Positions 1 through 5,706 of a DNA stretch of 8,055 nucleotides are shown here, piece after piece; position 1 is the stretch's first letter; each line of letters opens with the position of its first letter. The DNA lies in the NCBI GenBank assembly GCA_023247135.1, contig JAHFHB010000082.1:1-8055 (forward strand), written 5' to 3'. The notes under the pieces were generated by a model. That model was not told the DNA's origin, did not search any database, and saw only the letters and a list, made by a program, of their open reading frames with translations. Both the position numbers and the translations under genes were made by a program. This DNA is from Candidatus Omnitrophota bacterium. GTDB taxonomy: Bacteria > Omnitrophota > Omnitrophia > Omnitrophales > Aquincolibacteriaceae.

Positions 1-45
1 TGGGTTAGGTATTCTGGCGGGCTCGGAATATTTTTAACAGACATG

Positions 46-146
46 TTATCCACAAGATATCAACAAGTTTTAAAATTGCAAAAAACCACTTTTTTGACTT
101 CGAGATAAGTCACAGGTTATCCTAAAACATCCACAGGATAATCACA
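46..146 (+). other. Candidate replication origin segment (DnaA-box cluster)
   Basis: A perfect DnaA box, TTATCCACA, lies at 46-54. Three same-strand sites match 7 of 9 bases: ATATCAACA at 57-65, TTATCCTAA at 117-125 and ACATCCACA at 127-135. Two weaker 6-of-9 sites lie at 106-114 and 138-146. Starts at 106, 117, 127 and 138 step by 11, 10 and 11 bp, about one helical turn, and 46 to 57 is also 11 bp. The stretch between the two groups (about 66-100) is A/T-rich and could serve as an unwinding element. A DnaA-box cluster upstream of rpmH and close to parS/parAB is the classic oriC setting. dnaA itself is not in the window, so function as the origin is an inference. Confidence 0.6.
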
Positions 147-244
147 AGCAAGAAGTTGTGAGGTGGTGCTGTTTTTTTAAATCGCCGTGAACAAAAACGT
201 GAAACCAAACGGTTTTGACGATAAGACGGTTAATTTTACTCCCG

Positions 245-258
245 GACATTGAAATGTC
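245..258. repeat. Short inverted repeat upstream of the rpmH promoter
   Basis: GACATT at 245-250 and AATGTC at 253-258 form perfect 6-bp arms around GA. The site lies about 20 bp upstream of the predicted -35 box of the rpmH promoter and is not followed by a T-run. A protein-binding operator is therefore a more natural reading than a terminator. No known regulator is recognised. Confidence 0.35.
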
Positions 259-279
259 TACGTGAATTTTAGATTTGTT

Positions 280-308
280 TTGGAAATCAAAGTGCTTTTG
301 TTTATAAT
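280..308 (+). promoter_or_regulatory. Predicted sigma70-type promoter for rpmH-rnpA operon
   Basis: The -35 box is TTGGAA (280-285, 4 of 6 matches) and the -10 box is a perfect TATAAT (303-308), separated by 17 bp. Transcription would start near 315, giving an untranslated leader of about 63 nt before the GTG of rpmH. It is the best promoter match in the gene-free stretch 1-377 and points at the ribosomal-protein operon. A stronger-looking TTGACG at 215-220 has no suitable -10 partner. Confidence 0.6.
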
Positions 309-332
309 CCGTAGCCTTGTTCTAACGTACGA

Positions 333-346
333 CCGGGATTTCCCGG
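333..346 (+). repeat. Inverted repeat / small hairpin in rpmH leader
   Basis: CCGGG (333-337) and CCCGG (342-346) can form a GC-only 5-bp stem around an ATTT loop in the mRNA leader, between the predicted start of transcription and the Shine-Dalgarno of rpmH. As DNA it is a near-palindrome, CCGGGA-TT-TCCCGG. It could stabilise or regulate the L34 transcript. No T-run follows, so it is not a terminator. Confidence 0.4.
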
Positions 347-377
347 GCATTCATAATTTTATCGAAAGGAAAACAGC

Positions 378-515
378 GTGAAGCGTACCTACCAGCCATC
401 CAAGAGAAAGCGGCGCAACAAGCACGGGTATATGGCCCGTAAAAAGTCTGCGGGCGGACTGAAAATTTTAAAACGCCGCCGCCGCAAAGGCCGCAAGAAA
501 CTCACCCCCGTTTAA
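378..515 (+). CDS. rpmH: Large ribosomal subunit protein bL34
   Basis: Encodes 45 residues, the usual size for L34, a small basic protein of the 50S subunit that packs against 23S rRNA. It opens with the family signature MKRTYQPSKRKRRNKHGY and continues as an Arg/Lys-rich chain (RRRRKGRKKL near residues 34-42) ending in TPV. The start is GTG at 378, preceded at 7 nt by AGGA (367-370). No other start fits the conserved N-terminus. It is the first gene of the operon: rnpA begins 7 nt after its stop, the near-universal pairing that links ribosome and RNase P supply. Its expression is probably driven by the promoter at 280-308. Identification is secure despite the small size and the non-ATG start. 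Confidence 0.97.
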   Translation: MKRTYQPSKRKRRNKHGYMARKKSAGGLKILKRRRRKGRKKLTPV

Positions 516-522
516 CCTGAGC

Positions 523-897
523 ATGTCCCTGCGCCTAGGGCCGAAGCAGCGCTTAAAAAAAAGCGGTCAGTTTCAGCAAGCGGTCAAAAAGGGCCGTTTT
601 TTAAAAGGACGGCTTTTAAATTTCTGGACTTTGCCGAACCCTGAGGGTGGGCCGGCCTGTTTAGGCATGATCGTGAGCAAGCGTGTGGACAAGCGTGCCG
701 TGGGGCGAAATCTCTGGAAGCGCAGGGTCCGTGAGATTTTTAGAAAAAGGCAGCAAGAATGGGCGCCGGGATGCATCCTTGTAGTGCAGGCGCGGGCCTT
801 AAAGCAAATCCCGGAAACCCGCGCGCTCGAAGAAGATTTTGTCAGGCTTTGCACGCAAGCGGGTGTTTATAAGGGCACCGAAAGTAAAGAGACATGA
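523..897 (+). CDS. rnpA: Ribonuclease P protein component
   Basis: Encodes 124 residues, within the family's usual 110-130. RnpA is the basic protein cofactor of RNase P. It helps the catalytic RNA bind precursor tRNAs and trim their 5' leaders. The N-terminal part, LKKSGQFQQAVKKGRF (residues 11-26), matches the family start. The signature helix is AVGRNLWKRRVREIFR (residues 59-74), with R62, N63, K66, R67 and R70 of the RNR motif. The second Arg of the usual RNR triplet is Leu (L64). VSKRVDKRAVGRN is the typical lead-in. The ATG lies 7 nt after rpmH with no clear Shine-Dalgarno, so translation is probably coupled to rpmH. The 3' end overlaps yidD by ATGA (894-897). The identification is firm. 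Confidence 0.95.
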   Translation: MSLRLGPKQRLKKSGQFQQAVKKGRFLKGRLLNFWTLPNPEGGPACLGMIVSKRVDKRAVGRNLWKRRVREIFRKRQQEWAPGCILVVQARALKQIPETRALEEDFVRLCTQAGVYKGTESKET

Positions 898-1151
898 GAA
901 TTTTTTCGGTTTTTTCTTTGGGAAATAAAGCGCTTGCCGGGGCGGGGCTTTTTTTGATCGCGGCCTACCGGTTTTGCATATCGCCGCTGCTGGGCGCGCG
1001 CTGCCGTTTTTACCCGAGCTGTTCACAATATGCCGGCGCAGCGCTGCGCGAGGCCGGATTTTTTTACGGAGTTTTTTTTGCGCTGCGGCGCCTCATGAAG
1101 TGTCACCCGTTTCATCCGGGAGGAGTGGATTACTTTGAGCAAAGAACCTGA
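894..1151 (+). CDS. yidD: Membrane protein insertion efficiency factor YidD
   Basis: Encodes 85 residues, the usual length of YidD. This is a small membrane-associated protein that acts near YidC in inserting inner-membrane proteins; its exact mechanism is unclear. An N-terminal hydrophobic, amphipathic segment (about residues 11-30) leads into the diagnostic core YRFCISPLLGARCRFYPSCS (25-44). The C-terminal signature CHPFHPGGVDY (70-80) follows. C37, C43 and C70 are the conserved cysteines. The ATG shares ATGA with the rnpA stop, and the last 17 nt overlap the start of yidC, so all three are likely co-translated. The gene carries T7 (1059-1065) and T8 (1072-1079) tracts because all its Phe codons are TTT. 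The reading frame is intact across both. Confidence 0.95.
   Translation: MRIFSVFSLGNKALAGAGLFLIAAYRFCISPLLGARCRFYPSCSQYAGAALREAGFFYGVFFALRRLMKCHPFHPGGVDYFEQRT
1121..1125 (+). promoter_or_regulatory. Shine-Dalgarno fixing the TTG start of yidC
   Basis: AGGAG lies inside the end of yidD, 9 nt before the TTG at 1135. No other start codon lies at a suitable distance. It supports the TTG start over the internal ATG at residue 15, which would cut into the first membrane segment. Confidence 0.7.
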
Positions 1152-2784
1152 ACTCGGCAAAAATTTTTGGCTGGCGATGGCGCTGTCGATGATCGTACTG
1201 GTGGGGTACCCTTATTTTCTGCGCTGGATCGCGCCGCAAAAAAGCATTCCGGCGGCCCCGATTTTTTCTACGACAACAAATTCGCCGGAGACTGCTCTGC
1301 CCGCAGCGCCTACGGCCGACGACAGCGCGGTTGCGCCGGCGGTTATCCCCGAACAGATCGCATACACCAACGGTGCTCTCAGCCTTAACTTTTCGGCGCA
1401 AGGCGGCTCTATCACTGAGCTGCGCTACGAAGACCCCGCTGCTTCTGCGCACAAAGCCAAAACAGATTTTTTTATGCAGGATGCCGGGCCGTTGTCGCCC
1501 GGAACGCTGGGCGTGCGGCTGGCGCATGAAAGTGCGGATCTTGCGGCGACGCGCTTTAACCTCAAATCCCAGGACGCCGCCGCGGGGCGCTTTGAGTTTG
1601 AATATGAAAGGCCGGGCGAATTCCGCCTGACAAAAACCTATCTTTTCAGGCCGAATGACGCGGGCTTCAGTCTGGAGATCACCCTGCAAAACCTCACAAC
1701 CCATGAAAAGAATTTTGCACCCGAGCTGATTTACGGCATGAGTTACGGCGCAGCCCCAAAAACAGAACAGCCGTTTTATGAAGCGCTTTACACGCACGAG
1801 AAAATCGATACCGCCAAAACCCACAAAATCGAAAAAAGCGGATTTTATGCGGACAAGCCGCTTTTTTGGGCGGGGTTTTTGAAGAAATATTATCTTTTTG
1901 CGGTCAAGCCCGATTGGAGGATTCTGGCGGCAGAGACGCGGGCCCAGGAAGGGACGCTTTGGTCGATTCTGCGCATGGACCCGGTCACCGCACAGCCCGG
2001 AGAAAAAGTTTCGCGGCAGTTTTTTATTTATGCAGGACCGGAACGCTACGAAGCTCTCAAGAAAACAGGCACGGGTTTTGAAGCCGTTTTTTCACGCGGG
2101 TTTTTCGGCCTCTTTAAAGTGTGGCTGCTTTTTGCGCTTAAGTTTTTAAATGGGTACGTGCACAACTATGGCTGGTCGATCATCCTTTTGACACTTGGGA
2201 TAAAAATTTTGTTTGCGCCAATCATGGAGCTTAGCCTCAAATCGCAGAAGCGCATGCAGGTGATACAGCCGAAGCTGAAATCGCTGCAGGAGCACCACAA
2301 GAATAATCCTGAAAAACTGCACAAAGAAACCATGGAGCTGTTCAAGCGCAACCGCGTGAACCCTATGGCCGGCTGCCTTCCGATGCTGATCCAGATGCCG
2401 GTTTTGATGGCCATGTACCGGCTTTTGTTCGAAGCCATCGAACTTCAGGGCGCGCCCTTTTTCGGCTGGATTACGGATCTGTCACAGCCGGACCGCTTGT
2501 GGCAATTTCCCTTTACGATACCCCTGCTGAACTGGTCGTCTCTGAATGTGCTGCCCTTTTTAATGGTGGTTTCACAGATGGGCTTTCAGAAAGTGATGCC
2601 GCAGACCACCACTTCGCCGGACCAAAAGATGATGGTCGCCATCATGCCGCTTTTTTTTGGCTTTATCTGCTACAACATGCCGTCCGGGCTGGTGCTTTAC
2701 TGGTTTATGCAAAATCTGCTTTCCATCGCGCAATACGCGATTTCAAACCGGGCGCGCATTGAGCTTTACCACGAAGATCGCTGA
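1135..2784 (+). CDS. yidC: Membrane protein insertase YidC (Oxa1 family, Gram-negative type)
   Basis: Encodes 549 residues, close to the E. coli length of 548. YidC inserts and folds inner-membrane proteins alone or with SecYEG. Residues about 11-30 form the first membrane helix. About 35-75 is an Ala/Pro/Thr-rich linker, and about 76-320 is the periplasmic beta-rich domain of diderm YidC. The Oxa1 core follows: helices near 347-363, 412-433, 463-481, 498-515 and 518-533, with NYGWSIILL at 344-352, VNPMAGCLPMLIQMPV at 408-423 and MPSGLVLYW at 515-523. The groove Arg (E. coli R366) aligns with Lys357, a conservative change that keeps the charge. The start is TTG with a strong Shine-Dalgarno inside yidD, giving a 17-nt overlap. 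The cytoplasmic loop (about 369-408) is charged. No Jag gene follows, although one often does. Confidence 0.96.
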   Translation: MSKEPELGKNFWLAMALSMIVLVGYPYFLRWIAPQKSIPAAPIFSTTTNSPETALPAAPTADDSAVAPAVIPEQIAYTNGALSLNFSAQGGSITELRYEDPAASAHKAKTDFFMQDAGPLSPGTLGVRLAHESADLAATRFNLKSQDAAAGRFEFEYERPGEFRLTKTYLFRPNDAGFSLEITLQNLTTHEKNFAPELIYGMSYGAAPKTEQPFYEALYTHEKIDTAKTHKIEKSGFYADKPLFWAGFLKKYYLFAVKPDWRILAAETRAQEGTLWSILRMDPVTAQPGEKVSRQFFIYAGPERYEALKKTGTGFEAVFSRGFFGLFKVWLLFALKFLNGYVHNYGWSIILLTLGIKILFAPIMELSLKSQKRMQVIQPKLKSLQEHHKNNPEKLHKETMELFKRNRVNPMAGCLPMLIQMPVLMAMYRLLFEAIELQGAPFFGWITDLSQPDRLWQFPFTIPLLNWSSLNVLPFLMVVSQMGFQKVMPQTTTSPDQKMMVAIMPLFFGFICYNMPSGLVLYWFMQNLLSIAQYAISNRARIELYHEDR

Positions 2785-2813
2785 GTTTTCTTTTTCAAAA
2801 CGAATCTAAAAAA

Positions 2814-2843
2814 GCGCTTACCCTGATCGCGGAGGCAAAGCGC
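2814..2843 (+). repeat. Hairpin around the Shine-Dalgarno upstream of mnmG
   Basis: GCGCTT (2814-2819) and AAGCGC (2838-2843) are perfect 6-bp arms with an 18-nt loop. The loop holds GGAGG (2831-2835), the only Shine-Dalgarno-like sequence near mnmG. That GGAGG is 17 nt from the ATG, longer than usual. Folding would present it in a loop and bring it closer to the start codon in space. A regulatory role is inferred only from position. Confidence 0.35.
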
Positions 2844-2852
2844 GCTCATTTT

Positions 2853-4697
2853 ATGCCGGATTCACTTCCCCCAAAATATTACGGCGCCATCGTTGTCGGC
2901 GCGGGCCATGCGGGCGCAGAAGCGGCGCTTGCCGTGGCGCGCTCCGGGCATCCGGTTCTGCTTGTGTCGATGGATCTAGAGGCGATCGCGCGCATGTCTT
3001 GCAATCCGGCGATCGGCGGCCTGGCCAAAGGGCACATTGTCCGCGAAATCGACGCGCTCGGCGGCGAAATGGGGCTGGCGATTGACGCGACAGGCATTCA
3101 ATTCCGCATGCTGAATCGCTCGCGAGGTCCCGCGGTGTGGGCGCCGCGCGCGCAAGCAGATAAAAAACAATACTCGCTTTACATGGCGCGCACGCTGAAG
3201 AACCAGCCGAACGTGTGGTTAAAGCAGGCGCAAGCCGCGCGGCTTTTGGTCGAGAGCGGCCGCTGTGTGGGCATCGTCACGCATGCGAATGAAAAAATTT
3301 ACGCCGACACGGTTATTTTGACCACAGGCACCTTTTTGCAGGGACTGATTCACGTGGGAAACGTAAATTACGCCGGCGGCCGGCGCGATGAATCTCCCGC
3401 GGTGGGATTGTCGGATTCCCTGCGCAAAAACGGCATCGAGCTGATCCGTTTCAAAACCGGTACGCCGCCGCGCCTTCGCTCCGGCAGTATTGATTGGGAA
3501 AAACTGGAAGAACAAAAAGGCGACGAGCCGCCCCAGCCTTTTTCTTACAGAACAAAATCGATTGAGACACCGCAAATCTCATGTCACATCACGTACACCA
3601 ATGAAAGAACCCACCAAATTATTCGTGAGCATCTGCATTTGTCGCCGCTCTATGCGGGGCGCATTGTCGGAACGGGGCCGCGCTATTGCCCGTCCATTGA
3701 AGATAAAGTCGTGAAGTTTTGCGATAAAACCCGGCATCAAATTTTTTTAGAACCCGAGGGACTCGATACGGACGAGATTTACGTCAACGGCATGTCCATG
3801 AGCCTGCCTGCCGAAATTCAAAAACAGATTGTGCAGTCGATCCACGGTCTTGAGCGCGCCGAGATTGTGCGCAACGCTTACGCCATTGAATATGATTGCG
3901 CGCCGCCCACCCAGCTCAAGCATTCGCTCGAAACAAAACAGATCCAGAATTTATTTTTAGCCGGCCAGATCAACTGCACCTCAGGCTATGAAGAAGCGGC
4001 GGCGCAAGGCTTGATGGCCGGGTTGAATGCGGTGCGAAAAATACGGGGCGAAAAAGAATTTGTATTAGACCGATCCGAAGCGTACATCGGAGTCTTGATT
4101 GACGATCTTGTAACTCGTGGAACTACAGAGCCTTACAGAATGTTCACGTCGCGCGCAGAATTCCGGATTGTGCTGCGGCAGGACAACGCGGATGAGCGGC
4201 TGATGAAATACGGGTGCGCCTTTGGCCTTATCTCCAAGGATGTCTTTGAGCGTCTTGAACAATCTACGCAGCGGATCAAGACGGCCATTGAGTCCCTGCG
4301 CACAAAATTTCATCAAAGCGCCCGCCTTGATCAAATGCTTAAGCGGCCCGGTGTGGAAATCAGCGATCTTACCCGCTCCGGCATTTGGACGCATGATTTG
4401 AATTCGACCGAAGCCAGCAAGGTTTCGTGCGAAGTAAAGTACGAGGGCTATGCGGCCAGACAACTTGAAGAGGTGCGCAGGTTTAAAACTTCTGAAAAAA
4501 AACAAATACCCGAAACCATTGATTATAAAGCAATTAAAGGCATTAGCCATGAGGCTAAAGAAAAATTAGCTCAAATCAAACCTGTTTCTATCGGCCAAGC
4601 ATCCAGGATTCCAGGCGTCTCTTCCTGCGATCTGTCCCTTTTAGTTGTTCACATCGAGAAACAGACCCGGGGGCGGAATAAGGCGGAAGCCGACTAA
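2853..4697 (+). CDS. mnmG: tRNA uridine-5-carboxymethylaminomethyl modification enzyme, FAD subunit MnmG
   Basis: Encodes 614 residues (family about 620-630). MnmG works with the GTPase MnmE, using FAD, NADH and methylenetetrahydrofolate, to place the carboxymethylaminomethyl group on wobble U34 of certain tRNAs. The N-terminal FAD-binding loop is VVGAGHAGAEAAL (14-26). MSCNPAIGGLAKGHIVREID (48-67) holds C50. GTGPRYCPSIEDK (273-285) is the first GidA signature, with catalytic-region C279. AGQINCTSGYEEAAAQGLMAG (370-390) is the second, with Cys375 where Gly is usual. PYRMFTSRAEFR (427-438) follows, and the C-terminal MnmE-interacting domain ends in GQASRIPGVS (581-590). The ATG fits the conserved N-terminus. 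mnmE is not adjacent and must lie elsewhere. The gene sits 68 bp after yidC with no convincing terminator between them, so it is probably part of the same transcript. Confidence 0.97.
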   Translation: MPDSLPPKYYGAIVVGAGHAGAEAALAVARSGHPVLLVSMDLEAIARMSCNPAIGGLAKGHIVREIDALGGEMGLAIDATGIQFRMLNRSRGPAVWAPRAQADKKQYSLYMARTLKNQPNVWLKQAQAARLLVESGRCVGIVTHANEKIYADTVILTTGTFLQGLIHVGNVNYAGGRRDESPAVGLSDSLRKNGIELIRFKTGTPPRLRSGSIDWEKLEEQKGDEPPQPFSYRTKSIETPQISCHITYTNERTHQIIREHLHLSPLYAGRIVGTGPRYCPSIEDKVVKFCDKTRHQIFLEPEGLDTDEIYVNGMSMSLPAEIQKQIVQSIHGLERAEIVRNAYAIEYDCAPPTQLKHSLETKQIQNLFLAGQINCTSGYEEAAAQGLMAGLNAVRKIRGEKEFVLDRSEAYIGVLIDDLVTRGTTEPYRMFTSRAEFRIVLRQDNADERLMKYGCAFGLISKDVFERLEQSTQRIKTAIESLRTKFHQSARLDQMLKRPGVEISDLTRSGIWTHDLNSTEASKVSCEVKYEGYAARQLEEVRRFKTSEKKQIPETIDYKAIKGISHEAKEKLAQIKPVSIGQASRIPGVSSCDLSLLVVHIEKQTRGRNKAEAD

Positions 4698-4706
4698 TTT
4701 TAAAAA

Positions 4707-4722
4707 TGTTTCACGTGAAACA
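4707..4722. promoter_or_regulatory. parS site 1 (ParB-binding centromere)
   Basis: TGTTTCACGTGAAACA is a perfect match to the 16-bp bacterial parS palindrome. It starts 9 bp after the mnmG stop and upstream of the predicted parAB promoter. ParB dimers load here as CTP-dependent sliding clamps and spread over neighbouring DNA. It is preceded by AAAAA, as is site 2, giving a shared 21-bp direct repeat. Confidence 0.97.
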
Positions 4723-4753
4723 ATGAGTTTTGCAGGAAAGTCTCAAAGAATCG

Positions 4754-4782
4754 TTGCCTGCAGGAGTGTTTTTTAGTATTAT
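4754..4782 (+). promoter_or_regulatory. Predicted parAB promoter between the two parS sites
   Basis: The -35 box is TTGCCT (4754-4759, 4 of 6) and the -10 box is TATTAT (4777-4782, 5 of 6), with an ideal 17-bp spacer. Transcription would begin near 4789, so parS site 2 lies in the 5' untranslated region and site 1 upstream of the -35 box. An inverted repeat, TGCAGG (4731-4736) with CCTGCA (4757-4762), overlaps the -35 region and could be a binding site. ParB or ParA repression of this promoter is plausible but inferred. Confidence 0.5.
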
Positions 4783-4811
4783 TTCGAACCAGCGCCATTT
4801 CTCCTAAAAAA
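4769..4811. repeat. A/T-rich inverted repeat abutting parS site 2
   Basis: TTTTTTAG (4769-4776) and CTAAAAAA (4804-4811) are perfect 8-bp inverted arms separated by 27 nt. The left arm borders the predicted -10 box of the parAB promoter, and the right arm ends at the first base of parS site 2. It may be an intrinsic bend element or simply a chance result of A/T richness. Confidence 0.3.
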
Positions 4812-4827
4812 TGTTTCACGTGAAACA
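4812..4827. promoter_or_regulatory. parS site 2 (ParB-binding centromere)
   Basis: TGTTTCACGTGAAACA, a second perfect parS palindrome in the same flanking context, begins exactly 105 bp after site 1. It ends one base before the parA Shine-Dalgarno (AGGAG, 4829-4833), so bound ParB would sit on the parAB leader. Confidence 0.97.
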
Positions 4828-4839
4828 CAGGAGCCAGCC

Positions 4840-5706
4840 ATGTCAGCCAAAATATTCTCGCTTTGTAATCAAAAAGGCGGCGTTGGCAAAACAACGTCGA
4901 CTATAAACATCGCAACTCTATTAGCCAACGCTGGCTGTAGAACGCTTGTTGTGGATATGGATTCTCAGGCGAACTCCACAAGCGGTCTTGGGCAGGAAAA
5001 ACCTTCGATTGAATTCACAGCTTATCAACTTTTTGTGGAAAACTTTGATCCGGCGCCGTTGATCCGAAAAACAGAGATTGAAAACCTTGATTTGATTCCA
5101 TCAAACTACGAATTGGCGGGAGCCGAACTGGAGCTCGTCAATCGTGAGCGGCGTGAATTTGTTCTTATGGCGCACCTGGAAGCGCTTCGAGAAAAATATG
5201 AGTGCATTCTTATCGACTGTCCGCCATCGCTGGGATTAATAACCATAAATTGTTTGGTATCAAGTGATTACATCATTGTTCCTCTGCAGTGCGAGTACTA
5301 CGCTCTGGAAGGACTTGGCCAGCTTTTGAATACTTATGAGCTGGTGCGGACTCACTTAAAACCAGCGCTGGAAATCGGAGGCGTGCTCTTGACCATGGCT
5401 GATCTTCGCACCAACCTGACGCAGCAGGTGATTGATGAAGTCCGCAAATTTTTTGGCGCGAAGGTTTTTAAGGTCATCGTGCCGCGATCCGTGAAATTGT
5501 CAGAGGCGCCCAGCTTTGGCAAGCCGGCAGTGCTGTACGACAGCGCCAACCGCGGGTCAAAAGCCTACATTGAAATTGCAAAGGAATTTCAGGCCCGGTT
5601 TGAAATTCGGCCTTCGCAAAAAAACACCCCAGCGCCCGCTCAACCTGCTGCCGAAAATGAGGCGGCAAAGCTAGGCGACAACCTTCCTGAAGAGGTGCGG
5701 TCATGA
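4840..5706 (+). CDS. parA: Chromosome-partitioning ATPase ParA (Soj)
   Basis: Encodes 288 residues. ParA is a deviant-Walker P-loop ATPase. As an ATP-bound dimer it binds DNA nonspecifically and, with ParB, pulls newly copied origins apart; in some bacteria it also modulates DnaA. NQKGGVGKTTS (10-20) is the deviant Walker A with signature Lys12 and Lys17. VVDMDSQANSTSG (37-49) is switch I, with Ser42 where Pro is common. ILIDCPPSLG (123-132) is Walker B with Asp126. DLRTNLTQQV (188-197) and VPRSVKLSEAPSFGKP (214-229) are the usual ParA blocks. It lacks an N-terminal helix-turn-helix, so it is the chromosomal type. Residues about 258-288 form a Pro/Ala/Glu-rich tail beyond the core (B. subtilis Soj has 253 residues). 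The start is fixed by AGGAG at 6-nt spacing. The gene overlaps parB by ATGA. Confidence 0.97.
   Translation: MSAKIFSLCNQKGGVGKTTSTINIATLLANAGCRTLVVDMDSQANSTSGLGQEKPSIEFTAYQLFVENFDPAPLIRKTEIENLDLIPSNYELAGAELELVNRERREFVLMAHLEALREKYECILIDCPPSLGLITINCLVSSDYIIVPLQCEYYALEGLGQLLNTYELVRTHLKPALEIGGVLLTMADLRTNLTQQVIDEVRKFFGAKVFKVIVPRSVKLSEAPSFGKPAVLYDSANRGSKAYIEIAKEFQARFEIRPSQKNTPAPAQPAAENEAAKLGDNLPEEVRS

Noticed and set aside
1..44. Possible divergent gene start on the minus strand (ATG at 44-42, 14 codons to the edge)
   Set aside because: There is no Shine-Dalgarno, the perfect DnaA box abuts the start, and the peptide does not resemble the DnaA N-terminus or any family I recognise. Sequence to the left is needed.
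191..206. parS half-site (ACGTGAAAC) upstream of rpmH
   Set aside because: Only 9 of 16 bases match and the left half is unrelated.
254..269. parS-like ACGTGAA core upstream of the rpmH promoter
   Set aside because: Only about half of the 16 bases agree with parS and both outer flanks are wrong.
1093..1824. Long minus-strand open frame of 243 codons opposite yidD/yidC
   Set aside because: It is Arg-rich with no recognisable domain and lies fully opposite well-identified genes, typical of an antisense shadow.
2785..2801. GTTTT-CTTTTTC-AAAAC hairpin after yidC as a terminator
   Set aside because: The stem is 5 bp and almost all A-T, and no T-run follows it, so it cannot be supported as an intrinsic terminator.
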